Position numbers and translations under genes: made by a program. A DNA stretch of 64,000 nt, taken from the NCBI GenBank assembly GCA_946807835.1, contig OX327696.1, forward strand, positions 2,802,501 through 2,866,500. The letters run 5' to 3'. This stretch comes from Ailanthus altissimus (lineage: Eukaryota; Streptophyta; Magnoliopsida; Sapindales; Simaroubaceae). Within the stretch, counting starts at the first letter, position 1. Each line of letters begins with the position of its first letter. The notes beneath the pieces were generated by a model that did no database searches, was not told where the DNA came from, and worked only from the letters and a program-made list of their open reading frames with translations. Shown piece after piece: positions 10,492-21,265 of the stretch.

Positions 10492-12056
10492 TGATGACAT
10501 AGAAAATGCATATTTATGAAAAGATTCAGTCACCATTTAATGTCACTAATTTTAGTATTTTTGTCTTTTTAACTTGAAATAAAGTGTTCTCCTTAAATTG
10601 TGATTAATGAATGTTATTTGCACAGATTTAGGTAAAATGAACGTAACTCTCAATGTAGAAATTGAAATGAAGAAATTCTTAAACCTAGAGTAACATAACT
10701 CAATCTTATACAAACTTAAAGAACAGTTGAAAAGCCAAATCCAACATGTTATGGGCCAAAAATTGACATACTATAGATTTGGATTACAACTTCTGCTCAG
10801 CTTGACCCAACTCATGTATTTAGACCGTATTTGATAAAATACGTACCCAATTGGTATATTTCTTAAAGTTGTAAAATACTGACTCGATTATCAACAACTC
10901 TTATGTTGATGTTAAAGTTTAAATTAGCTATTATTATGAACCAAATTGTATTGCAATTGGGTAAAAATGTCGTTGGCTGAAATCTGACAGATCTTTAGCA
11001 TTTTGCCTATATCTCATTGGATACTCATCCAATTTGTATGAACCTGGTACCTGTGAAAAGAAGAGACAAAATGTTACAACTTTTATGTCAGGCAAAAAGG
11101 CTACATCCATCATTTACATAATCAAAAAAGGTACTACAATTGGGTGAACGAGTGATTAGCCTAAATTATTGAAGGTTGAAGTCACACTTAACATATTTCC
11201 ATTCATTGCCTATATAAGGACACTCTTAGGACGTTTTCAACATTAGATAATTCTCTCTTATTTTTTTCTCATTAACACGCATTGTAATCTAGGCTAGAGT
11301 TCTTGACAAGACTAAGAGATTAACTTTTATATTTAATAAACTACTTTTATGCTTTAAATTTTTGTGAGGGGCTACAAATATTTGTAAGTTTGGTTGTGTC
11401 CAAATTCTTATCTATTTTATCTTCTATAATTCAAAGGTTAAAATTCTCATATTTTATATATTTTCAGTCATGCTTTTTTTTATGTCATTCTTGTTAATTT
11501 ATAATTGTTATTGATTATATTATTTTACATGTTAATCTTTTACTGCAATATTGTCAATCAATATAATGTTAATCTTGGATAACATGTAAAGACAATAATT
11601 ATTTGATATTCAAGTTGGTCTTTTACTGCAAGATTGTCAAAATAATATATTGTCAATCTTAGATAACTTATATGAATGAACATAGTTTGTGTTAATGTTT
11701 GCAAAGAGTTTAGTCACATCAAATACATGTGTTATCAAATGTGCTATATTTTACATATCTTCCAATTGATTGTTTGGGATGTGAAAATTTCAATTGAGTT
11801 ATAAATATTGAATCAAATTGTAGAGTAGATTTATAAAGCATAATTGTGATTTTCGAAGCCATGCTTACATCAACATAAGACATTTTTCTCAATTTATAGA
11901 CAAATACTATCTCATCTACTTAAACCGATTAATAATTTTCTTCTTTACTTTTGCTTTAATATTTTACTTCATCAACCTATTTTTTCAAAAAGCTTCCTTG
12001 TAAGATTGACATCTCAATCTATACTATGATAACCGCATTACATTTTGAGTATAAAT
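10492..12056 (+). repeat. Element B 5' LTR
   Basis: The 3' two-thirds (about 11095-12056) align with 18365-19306. The likely start is TGATGACATAG at 10492; the end lies shortly before the PBS at ATAAATA. A TATA box (TATATAAG, 11211-11218) is conserved in the other LTR at 18473-18480 and would drive the genomic transcript. The part before 11095 has no partner because the 3' LTR is truncated. Confidence 0.65.
11211..11218 (+). promoter_or_regulatory. Element B LTR TATA box
   Basis: TATATAAG within GCCTATATAAGGACAC. The same box in the same context is at 18473-18480 in the 3' LTR. Confidence 0.6.
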
Positions 12057-12062
12057 AAAATT

Positions 12063-12080
12063 TGGCGCCGTTTCCGGGGA
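12063..12080 (+). other. Element B primer binding site (tRNA-Asp)
   Basis: TGGCGCCGTTTCCGGGGA is complementary, apart from one position, to the 3' end of plant tRNA-Asp, the primer known for Athila elements. Element A has the same site with a perfect GTTGCCGGGG core. Confidence 0.85.
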
Positions 12081-12119
12081 GGCACACTAAGCGAAAGTCG
12101 GTTGTGTTTATCAATACTA

Positions 12120-12870
12120 AAGCAGTAAGTTTGTATATTTTTTTTCTTTGTAAAATTTTAGCTTTTAAATTTATTTCTCTTATTGTAATTTATTTTATTG
12201 TTCATAGTTGATTTTATCACCTAATTCAGTTTATTTTCTTTAGTTATTTTGTTGTATTTTATTTTAATGGCTAATTCTACCGCCTAACTTAGTTCATTTT
12301 CTTTTATTTATTTATTGTACGCTGCACTTTATTTTCTTTCGTATATTTGTTGTATTTTGCACTTTATTTTCTTTTATTTATTATTACACTTTATTTTATT
12401 TTTTTAGATAATTTGTCGTATTTTATTTTATTTTAATGGTTGGTTCTATCGCCTAACATAGTTAATTTTTTTATTTATTTATTGCACTATATTAATTGCA
12501 ATTTATTTATTTTATGCACTTTATTTATTTTTTACACTATTATTTATTTATTGCACTTTTATTTATTTATTATACTTTATTTATTTATTGCACTTTATTT
12601 TCTTTTAATGACTGATTCTATCGCCTAACTTTTTATGTGTTTATTTATTATACTTCGTAATTTATTTTTTATTTTTTTATTATATTTATCTATTTATTGT
12701 ACTTATTTATTTATTTATTATATTTATTTATTTATTATATTTTACAGTTTATTATATTTTGTTCGTTTATTGGTCTTACCACTTAACTCATTCTCGTTTC
12801 TTATTGTGTTTTATTTCTCTTCTTAATTTTTAATTTTTATTTTTTTTAAATTTTCTTCATAAAAAACAGT
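12120..12870 (+). repeat. Element B leader: T-rich tandem repeats with a GCCTAACT core
   Basis: Between PBS and gag, a strongly T-rich stretch (TTTATTTATT) carries about five copies of a core like TTCTATCGCCTAAC, starting near 12207, 12266, 12434, 12606 and 12770. The middle copies are preceded by AATGG. No protein is encoded. Element A has an analogous repeated leader with a different core. Confidence 0.7.
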
Positions 12871-13019
12871 AAAAAAATAAATAATAAAATTTGTTAAGAT
12901 GTATACATCGACTTAGAGACAAACAAGGAAGATTTATGAGAGAAATAGAATTAGAACCACTACCATAATTTGCAAGGAAAGAGAATTCACCATCTAGTTC
13001 ATCTTGTAATTTAAACACA

Positions 13020-14640
13020 ATGAGCTAATACGATGATAACTCCGCTAGAACTCTAAAAGATTACTTGCATCCTACTCGCACAGTCACACTATCATGAATT
13101 GTATTTCTACTTAACACACTATATTCAAATTTTAAACCTGGAATGATACAACTTCTGTCCACTTTTTTTAGTCTATATAATGAAAATCCTTATGTACATG
13201 TTAGAGCATTTGAAGAGGTAATTGCTATCTTCTATAGCCAACCTGAAGCCATAAATACTGTTAGGCTTAAATTTTTCTCTTTTTCTTTGAAAGACAAAGC
13301 AAAGAGTTAGCTATACTCTTTGAGGCCGAGGTCTATAGGAACTTGGGCAGAAATGACCTAAGTATTTTTTAATAAATACTTCCCACAACACAAAACTAAT
13401 GGCCCGAAAAGACAAATTTTGTCCTTCTCCCAAAAAGACAGTGAAACCTTATATCAAGCTTGTGAAAGATTTAAAGAGTTGCTATATTTGTGCCCTCGCC
13501 ATGGGTATGAAGCATTTGGTTAGCAATTTTTATGAGAGACTCACAATTAGAGAGTGCCAATTTGTTGAAATGATGTGTAATAAGGAATTTCTTCACAAAG
13601 ATCCCGAGGAAGCTATAGAATTCCATAATAACTTATCCAAAAAAGCTCATATATGGACTGAGCCTAGCGTTATTGAAAGCACAAAAGTCACAACCTAGTA
13701 GAGTTTTTCATCTTAGGGAAGAGGATAGCCTTATAGCATAGTTAGAGGTCTTAACTAGGGAATTAGAGGCTTTAAAAACTAAAGATAAAACGGTCACCCA
13801 TATGGTTGCTAGGATTGAGTCACATGATGTCTATTTTGTCTGTGGAGGAGTGAAACACTTAGCTTGAGATTGCCCCCCTTATAGTGAGATGAGAAGGATA
13901 TATAAGGAATAATGTAATGCCTTAGGGATGTACAAGAAGCCTTATTCACCCTACTCTGAAACCTATAATCCTAGCTAGAGAAACCACCCAAACTTTAGTT
14001 GAAAATCTGACCAACAAGCCAACAATCATTGGAAGGAAGAACAACAAGCACCCAAGTCTTATGGTGCACCTCAATATAATGCATAACTAGCCAGGAGTCC
14101 TTTGAAGGATACATTACAAGCATTTATGGAGGCACAAAGTAAGACTAATAAAAAATTTAAAACAATTCCTGCACAAGTGGTATACGAAAACAAAGAAATC
14201 AAGAGTCAAATCACTAAGCTGACTAGTGCCTTAACTATACAAGAGCGAGGTAAGTTTCCTTCTCAACCTCAATACAATCCAAAAGAATAATTCATGGCAC
14301 CAGCTTCTACTTCTGATGAACAAAATCTCAAAGAAGTTAATGCCATTACTACTCAAAGTGGTAAGATTGTGTGAGTGAGCCTACTTCTGAAACTAACACC
14401 TCTACGAGTAGTAAAGACCCCCTTTGAAAAAGAGGCTATAGTGAAAAAAGAGCCCGAAAATAAATTTTCAATCCTAGTGCCTTTTTCTCAAGCTCTTCGA
14501 CTTGTTGAAAAAAATTCAGAAATTCAAAGTAAGATTTTAAAACATTTAAAACAAGTTAAAATTAATATTCCCTTATTACATTTGATTAAATAGGTTCCAA
14601 CTTAAGTCAAAGTCATCAAGAATCTATACACTATCAAAAG
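13020..14640 (+). pseudogene. Element B gag remnant
   Basis: Starts at ATG 13020 (MS, then a stop) and follows element A Gag along its length: ARTLKDYLHPTRT, NFKPGMIQLLSTF, NTVRLKFFSFSLKDKAKS, then YQACERFKELLYLCPRHGYE and the open piece 13399-13698. A degenerate CCHC region is near 13838-13880. The C-terminal part (14102-14370) matches the SALTIQERGKFPSQPQ and TTQSGKIV segments of A. Many stops and frame changes make it non-functional. Confidence 0.75.
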
Positions 14641-15350
14641 AAAACACCATGTAAAGAAAATTACATTTTTAGCAGAACAGGTAAGTGCAGTAATTGAACA
14701 AAAGACACCATCCAAGTATGAAGACTCAGGATGTCTCACAATCTCCCGCTAAATTGGGACACGTGAGTTTGGTCAAACTTTATTGGACTTAGAAGCAAGT
14801 GTAAATTTAATACCTTATTTTATTTAGTTGCAATCTGAAATTGGTGAGATTAAACCTACATCTGTAGTCCTACAATTAGCTAACCGATCAATCCAAAAAT
14901 CATGGGAAATAGTAGAAGTTGTGTTGTAAATTGATAAATTTTACTAGCCTGTTGATTTTCTTATTTTAGATACTCGTTCTGTGGTTAACATGGAGTTTAA
15001 AATCCCTCTTATTTTGGGGAGACCTTTTCTTGCCACTGCTAATGCTCTTATTAATTGCAGAAATGGTCTTATGAAATTATCTTTTAGGAATATGACTCTT
15101 GAAGTGAATATTTTTCATATTGACAAGCAACCATGAGAAGAAGAAGAATGATATCATTCACATATGATAAACGCACTTGTAGTGGAGAAAGCTTATAAAA
15201 ATTATAGCTCTGATTCTTTAGAAAACCTCATTAATTTTTATTTTGAAGAATTACATTATCCTAATGAAACAACTGGTGTTTTTAATATTTTTTACTCACA
15301 GAATAAAGGGACTCAATTTTACCAGCTAGACATTGAAGAGTTTCCATGAG
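14641..15350 (+). pseudogene. Element B protease remnant
   Basis: The active-site block reads LLDLEASVNLIPY at about 14779-14817, where A and the family have DLGAS; the catalytic Gly is Glu here. The C-terminal landmark IPLILGRPFLATANALINC is intact at about 15004-15058. Pol then jumps to mid-integrase near 15370: all of RT and RNase H is missing relative to element A. Confidence 0.75.
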
Positions 15351-15359
15351 AGAGTGAGA

Positions 15360-16120
15360 AACCAAAACCATCAAACCTTGAGATACCACATGTCATCATT
15401 AGTGACCAAGGAGCATATTTCTGTAACTGTTCTTCTAAAGCTTTGATGTGCAGATATGGTGTTCTTCATAAAGTTTCTACTGTATACCATCCATAAACAA
15501 ATGGACAAGCCGAGCTAGCAAATAGAAAGGTTAAATAGATTTTGAAAAAGACGGTTAACTTGAATCGCTGGTCTCTACGCCTTTCTGATGCATTTTGGGC
15601 ATATCGCACTGCATACAACATCACCTTAAGAATGTCTCCGTACTGGCTTGTTTATGGGAAAGCTTGCCATTTACTTGTTGAGCTATAGCATAAAGCTTGT
15701 TGGGCTATCAAACCCCTTAACTTTAATTTGAGTGCTACAGGTCTTCAGAAAAAGTTACAATTGTCAGAAATAGAAAAGCTATGAAATGATGCATATGACA
15801 ACTTCAGAATTTTCAAAGCTAAAATAAAAGCAGCTTATAACAAATAGATCTTATTGAAACACTTCTAGCTAAATCAATTGGTCTATGTTTATGATTCTCA
15901 ATTGCATTTACACCTTGAAAAGTTGAGATCTTGATGGACTGGTCCATTTATAGTAAAGCACGTTTTTTCTAATGGTGTTTTCAAAATCAAGGACCCCACT
16001 GATGGGAGAACTTTTAAAGTGAATAGACAGCGACTGAAAAGCTATGTGAAAAAGGTAGATCACTTTATGTACCTAGACAAGATCCCTTTTGTGGATCTAG
16101 TCTATCATACTTGATCAGTG
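15360..16120 (+). pseudogene. Element B integrase, second half
   Basis: Resumes at IPHVIISDQGAYFCN (second catalytic Asp) and continues with STVYHP, GQAELANRKVK (catalytic Glu), LSDAFWAYRTAYN, MSPYWLVYGKACHLLVEL and the C-terminal [11 protein letters not shown]. The zinc-binding N-terminus and first catalytic Asp fell in the deletion. Several stops are present. Ends at YLDKIPFVDLVYHT and TGA. Confidence 0.75.
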
Positions 16121-16246
16121 TGATTTTATTTTCCTGTCAAGTGGCAGATACGGTACTCTGTGACTATTAAAGTCAGTTTCTCAGTTCCCAAAAAATGGTT
16201 CCTCAAACCGTGCATTCATCTCTGTTCTTTTTCACTTTCTTTTAAA

Positions 16247-16795
16247 ATAGATCGCATTCTTGGCAACCTTAAAAAATATTTTCCTTTATTACCTCAAAAT
16301 GCTCTACTTAAGATTTACAAAACACGACGTTAAAGACTAAAGCTATTGATGTGTGAGTAATATCCTTGTGAATATTCGTTGGTTAATCGAAGTTAAGGTT
16401 CGATTACCTAGTGAGTCTGCAAATGATTGTTTCTTTTATGCCTGGTCTTGGAAGAAGCTCTTATGCCAAAAGGCGACGAGCAAATAGGTTACGAGTCTGT
16501 CATAAATGTGTTCGATGGAATTGTAACCAGAGTTTTTCATTTTTTTAAGATTTGCATCTAGAAATCAAGAAAACAAAATTCAGTTCATTAATGATAGACT
16601 GAGTAAGGAGTCTTTGGATGATATCTTATTGACTCTTGAGACATATCCTTATGGGCTCGTGCAATGTGAACTTCTTCATTTATGAAATAAATTCAAAAAT
16701 GAACATCAACGATATAGTCTCGGGAATCTAACTCTAATAGACCCTATTTTTTAATTTACAAGAAATTGGATGGGAAGCCTATCCCCGACCAATAG
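16247..16795 (+). pseudogene. Element B ORF-X (conserved unknown gene, degraded)
   Basis: Homologue of ORF-X at 47776-48324 in the same place between integrase and LOG. The start codon appears as ATA. Conserved pieces: LGNLKKYFPLLPQNALLKIY, then after a frame change NIRWLIEVKVRLP, a Cys cluster VCHKCVRWNCNQ (about 16491-16526), then NKIQFINDRLSKESLDDILL, QRYSLGNLTL and a terminal DGKPIPDQ stop. The function is not recognisable. Frameshifts and stops show it is inactive here. Confidence 0.7.
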
Positions 16796-17047
16796 AGAGC
16801 TTTAAAGTCGTTAGTGAACGTAAAACTAGAGAAAGATGTAAGTCACAATCACAACTACCTGTAAATACATGTGTTTTAATTTAAATTTATTTTTTAAATA
16901 GTAGGGCTACTCATATAGATGTCTTTAATTTAAATCTTTTAGTTAAATAATGCACATGGATCCTTATGTTTAAATTTTTTGTTTTATTTTTAAATCTCTT
17001 CTGATAAACTGTCGGGTTACCAAAATCATTGTTATCATTTGGTACTC

Positions 17048-17055
17048 TATAAATA
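17048..17055 (+). promoter_or_regulatory. TATA box upstream of the element B LOG
   Basis: TATAAATA inside ACTCTATAAATACA, 53 bp before the LOG ATG. Element A has the same box (CTCTATAAATACA) 66 bp before its LOG ATG, although surrounding non-coding DNA has diverged. It suggests a separate LOG transcript from an internal promoter; the function is inferred. Confidence 0.6.
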
Positions 17056-17107
17056 CAACACCTCATTTTCTTTATTTTCATATATTGAGATAAAGGTATG
17101 TGTAGAT

Positions 17108-17752
17108 ATGGAGAAAACCTCATTTCAACAATTTCAAAATATATATGTATTTTGTGGATCTAGTCCTAGGGGAAGTAAAGTTTTTGTAGAGGCAGCAAAC
17201 AATCTAAAAAAAGTATTAGCTGCAAGAAAAATCTATTTGATTTATGGAGGGGGTAGCCTTGGGTTAATGGAGTGTGTGTCAACAACTGCACATTCAGGAG
17301 GAAGTCAAGTTTTAGGTATTATTCCTACAGCTTTAACCATGGGAAACCTGACTGGAAAAACAATATAAGAAGAATTACGAGTCTCATCCATGCATGAACG
17401 TATAGCTAGAATGCTTTATAATGCAAACGCTTTTATTGCTTTATCGGGTAGTTTTGGTACCTTGGAAGAAATTTTTCAAATTGCCTCTTGAACCCAACTG
17501 AATACCACCAAAAATCTATAGGTTTGCTGTATGTTAATAACTATTTTGATTGCATACTCTGTTTTCTTAATCAAGCTGTGGAACAAAATTTTATTTCACA
17601 TTCGATGCGACAAATCCTTATTTCTGCTACCAATACGGATAAATTGATTGAAAAATTACAAGCCTACATACGAACTTGACCCAGCAATAACTTGGATCGA
17701 TTGGTCAGTGGGACTTAACAAGCGAAAATTAGATCTGACACTTCGTTTGTAA
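17108..17752 (+). pseudogene. LOG-like cytokinin-activating enzyme carried by element B (pseudogene)
   Basis: LOG proteins cleave cytokinin riboside 5'-monophosphates to the free base plus ribose phosphate. Starting at ATG 17108, the text has YVFCGSSPRGSKVF, LIYGGGSLGLM, VLGIIPTAL, SSMHERIARML and FGTLEEIFQI, then GLLYVNNYF and a C-terminal KRKLDLTLRL before TAA. The reading is intron-less over the whole family length (about 215 codons). Defects: TAA at 17366-17368, TGA at 17489-17491 replacing the conserved Trp, a 1-nt loss near 17505 and a 1-nt gain near 17677. The PGGxGTxxE motif has decayed to SGSFGTLEE. Same strand and position as the LOG of element A. Confidence 0.85.
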
Positions 17753-17887
17753 ATTATTTTTTTATTTTATTTATTTATCAGCATCATCATTTTAGTTTAT
17801 ATTTGCTTAAATGTCTTTCAGATTTGTTTATTTCAAATAACTAGAGTTTCAAATAATGTTTCCTATACTTTATCTCTTTCTATTTAA

Positions 17888-17928
17888 ACATTGAAGACAA
17901 TGTTTTATTTGATTTTAGGGGAGGATAG
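17888..17928 (+). other. Athila-type 3' signature: short hairpin and polypurine sequence
   Basis: ACATTGAAGACAATGT (17888-17903) is a near-palindrome followed by TTTTAGGGGAGGATAG (17913-17928). The same pair is at 46574-46614 (minus) in element A. From memory, an ACATTGAGGACAATGT motif and a G-rich purine tract are typical of Athila 3' regions. In A the actual LTR starts 1.2 kb further on, at another purine tract. Confidence 0.6.
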
Positions 17929-18364
17929 TAAACATAAGTTGTATTTTTCATTTCAAAAAAAAAATAGATAATAGGGTCCGATATTTGATTAAAATAGCAG
18001 AGTAAATAGTTCATTCTTAAACTCTTGAGACGCATTCTAGGCCAAATTAGAATGGCAGAGTAAGGAGTTTTATTTCTAATTTTTGAAACGCATTTTAACT
18101 AACTTCTTGTTATTTTTCATGCATTGTTGTTTATTGCTTGTAATATTGGTAATTCTTGTACAAAGGAATTTACTTTTCTACTATATATGATTTCAAAATT
18201 ATTTAGATTAAGTCATTCTTTCTATTTAGGTTATTAAAGAATAACTTCTGCAACATTTTTTAGCACAATACTAAGCCTTGTGGTAAGATGGATGATTCAA
18301 TTTATATAGCCAAAAGAATTTTCATGTTTAAGTATATATTTTTTTGCACAATGCTAAGCCTTGT
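17929..18364 (+). other. Element B 3' untranslated tail
   Basis: Non-coding, alignable with the tail of element A (about 46500-46140, minus). Shared words include GAGACGCATTCTA, AATGGCAGAGTAA, GATTTCAAAATTATTTAG and CTAAGCCTTGTGGTAAGATG. Near 18362 it runs abruptly into LTR sequence, so the tail and the start of the 3' LTR are deleted here. Confidence 0.6.
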
Positions 18365-19306
18365 ACATCGGTCATTTACATTATCAAAAAATGTGTTGCA
18401 AGTGGGTGAGCGAGTCATTGGCCTAAATTATTGAAGGTTGAAGTCACACTTAACATATTTTCATTCATTGATTATATAAGGACACTTTTTAGACGTTTTC
18501 AACATTAGATAATTCTCTATTATTTTCTTCTCATTAACATGCATTGTAATGTAGGCTAGAGTTCTTGACAAGACTAAGAGATGAACTTTTATGTTTAATA
18601 AACTACTTCTATGCTTTAAATATTTGTCAAGAGATAGAAATGTTTGTAAGTTTGGTTGTGCCCAAATTATTATCTATTTTACCTTCTATAATTCAAAGGT
18701 TATAATTCTTATATTTTATATATTTTCAGTCATGCTTTTTTTTATGTCATCTTGTTAATTTATAATTGTTATTGGTTACATTATTTTACATGTTAATCTT
18801 TTATTGCAACATTGTCAATCGATATATTGTCAATCTTGGATAACATGTAAAGACAATAATTATTTGATATTCAAGTTGATCTTTTACTATAATATTGTCA
18901 AAATGATATATTGTCGATCTTAGATAACTTGTATAAATGAACATGGTTTGTGTAAATGTTTGCAAAGAGTTTAGTAATATCAAATACATGTGTTATCAAA
19001 TGTGCTATATTTTATATATCTTTCGATTGATTGTTTGGGATGTGAAATTTTTAATTGAGTTATAAATATAACATCAAAAGTGTAGAGTAGATTTATAAAG
19101 CATAATTACGATTCTCAAAGTCTTGCTTACATCAACATAGGACATTTTCATCAATTCATAGACAATACTATCTTATCTATTTAAACCAATTAATTAAATT
19201 TCTTTTTTACTACTGCTTTAATATTTTACTTCACCAACGCTTCTTCACGGGATCGACACCTCAATCTATACTGTGATAGCCACATTACATTTTGAGCATA
19301 AACACA
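18365..19306 (+). repeat. Element B 3' LTR (5'-truncated)
   Basis: Aligns with 11095-12056, including the conserved TATATAAG (18473-18480) and the end CATTTTGAGCATAAACA. About 600 bp present in the 5' LTR is missing. Confidence 0.7.
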
Positions 19307-19600
19307 TTGTCTTCATCCTTGATCTTGATGTCTATTGTCTCAAAGTCTATAATGATCTTGTTGAAGACTTCAGTTTGGTCTATTATTGGAGTTTCTTTAT
19401 CCATAGACAACTGATATAACATTTTCTTTTCATATAGATGATTTGTCAAGGGCTTCGTCGTGTAGAGGGTGTCAAGTTTCTTCTAAAGCCTAACTGTTGT
19501 TTTCTCTTCAACTATCTCCCTTAATACTTTATAAGTCAACGATAAAATTATGGTGTTGTGGGCTATTTTTTGAATTCTTTCTCTATTTATCACGTCAAGC
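19307..19600 (-). pseudogene. Old copia gag, N-terminal half
   Basis: The minus strand reads LSLTYKVLREIVEEKTTV, then KKLDTLYTTKPLTNHLYEKK, LYQLSMDKETPIIDQTEVFN and IDIKIKDEDN, the UBN2/copia gag pattern. It breaks at element B and resumes at 10491; joining the two across a 5-bp duplication keeps the frame. This dates element B as younger than the copia. Confidence 0.75.
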
Positions 19601-19660
19601 TTCACAAATTTCTTGCCATAACCCAACCCAGACTAGCACATATTGTCTGCTTTGGGCCCA

Positions 19661-19974
19661 AGCCCATATAATTTTATTCTTGGGTTTCACATAAGCATCC
19701 TTCACCCAAAACCCATATGGCCAATTAAGATGTAGGACACCCCTTTTAAAGTTAACACACCTTCCATGCCTTGGCAATGTGGGATTTGCCTAAGTATTAG
19801 CCAATCAAGACCTTGCAAGATAATTTTCGCTTTAGCCTATAGCCCACACAGTTTTGTTTCTGGGCTTCACATAAGTGTCCCTCACCCAAAGCGCATCTCA
19901 CCAATTAAGGTATAGGTCACCCCTTCTAAATCTAGCATCTCTCTCGTGCCTTGGCAATGTGGGATTTGCTTAAG
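19661..19974. repeat. Two copies of a 180-bp repeat
   Basis: 19661-19794 and 19841-19974 align at an offset of exactly 180 bp. Shared words include GGGYTTCACATAAG, CACCCAAA, CCAATTAAG, CACCCCTT and TTGGCAATGTGGGATTTGC. Non-coding, probably part of an LTR or a UTR of an old element. Confidence 0.75.
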
Positions 19975-21260
19975 GTGTTACATTTTTTCTCTTCACTAGT
20001 AGTTGCTTAGGTTTCTTATAGGGTTAAGTCTAACCCTTGACTTACCAATAGAGCTATAACCTTTACCGTTCACAAATTGAAATCATTTTACCTATTGAAC
20101 TACTTATTCTCATACTTGTGAGTTGTCATAGATGAACACCTTATGTTCATATTGAGCGTTTTCCTTTCGTGTGCACTCTAATTAAACCCTAACTACGTGC
20201 GGAAGCTTCAATCATAAGCAAACAAGAATAAGAATAGGAACAAGATCATAAAGATAAGTAATTACAACCTAAATAATTTACATGAGTTGGAAACAAACAC
20301 CTACATCTACGGTGGATCACAAAATCCTACCTCTCTTAATAAGTTCACAAAGAAGAACATTAGAATGATGTCTCTCAAGAGATTATTAAGGAATATAATA
20401 ATAAAGAACTCTCCAAAGGATCAATAGTACTTTTTTATTCACTCAGAACTCAAGCACTCACTATGACACTCTCTTACACACTTAGTGCAGAAGGCTATCT
20501 AGTTCCTTATTTCTTTCTCGAAGTTTCTCACAATGCTTGATTAATTCCAAAGCGTTATAAGGGTTTATATAGTGTACAAAACGTCCTTAGAAATCTTATT
20601 TTCACTTGGAATAAGAGTCCTTACATGTAGGAGTCCAAATCTCTCTTAAAGAAGTTAATTTGAGCTAAAAATAAAATTTCTCGAAATCGGGTGCCATGAC
20701 CCACAAGCCAGCATTGCAGCATAGATGCAACTTTAATATAGTGTTGAAGAGCCCTCAGATCAATACTGCAGTGTTGTAGCTTTTAACTTAGGCATCGCGC
20801 CGTTCAATAGCCAATGCCATGACATTTATACCTACAACTCTTCTTCTCGTATTTTTATACCACTCGTTGCTTTTGGCTTCTATTTCTAATCCTTACTCAT
20901 CCATCCAATGTGTCATTGACTTTGTCTCAACTCTTTATTAGTTTTTAACTTATAATAAAACTTTAAACATGATTTTGAATCACTAATTCCAATAGTTTCA
21001 AATGAAAATTCGTAAAAGAAATTTCCAGCAGCCAGTTGAGCTGATTTTAGAGCCATAACTGGAAGTCAGATTTAGTAAAAATATGTAAAGTAAATTAATA
21101 TTTAACCATTTTACTGAATTTTGGTCCCATAAATGGTAAAAGCCCAACACGGCCCATAAAGCCTAATTAAAAGTCACTTGTATAAGAAATCCCAAAAAAT
21201 AAGAAAATTTAACTAATAAGAATCAATGAGTCATACGGCTAAAGAGGGCCAATAAAGGTT
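19975..21260. other. Non-coding, LTR-like sequence
   Basis: No recognisable protein. The stretch around 20160-20580 has the look of a plant LTR read on the minus strand and could belong to the old copia whose gag is at 19307-19600, but I found no partner copy in the window. Confidence 0.3.
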
Positions 21261-21265
21261 AAAAT

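Larger units (their letters stand above)
10492..19306 (+). mobile_element. Element B: Athila-like Ty3 retrotransposon with a captured LOG gene (decayed)
   Basis: About 8.8 kb. Order: LTR, tRNA-Asp PBS, leader with T-rich repeats, gag, protease, [RT/RNase H deleted], integrase, ORF-X, LOG, Athila-type hairpin and polypurine sequence, partial LTR. Compared with element A it lacks about 2.1 kb of pol, so it could not move by itself. It interrupts a minus-strand copia gag; the flanks are CTTGT on the left (10488-10492) and ATTGT on the right (19306-19310), consistent with a 5-bp target duplication with one change. The exact terminal bases are uncertain by 1-2 nt. Confidence 0.8.

Noticed and set aside
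16911..17123. Minus-strand ORF overlapping the LOG upstream region of element B
   Set aside because: Antisense shadow over leader and promoter sequence, with no resemblance to known proteins.
17495..17515. Programmed frameshift shared by both LOG copies
   Set aside because: Both have a frame change near the IHKK site, but one is an insertion in a homopolymer and the other a deletion a few bases earlier in the opposite sense. Coincident decay is the simpler view.
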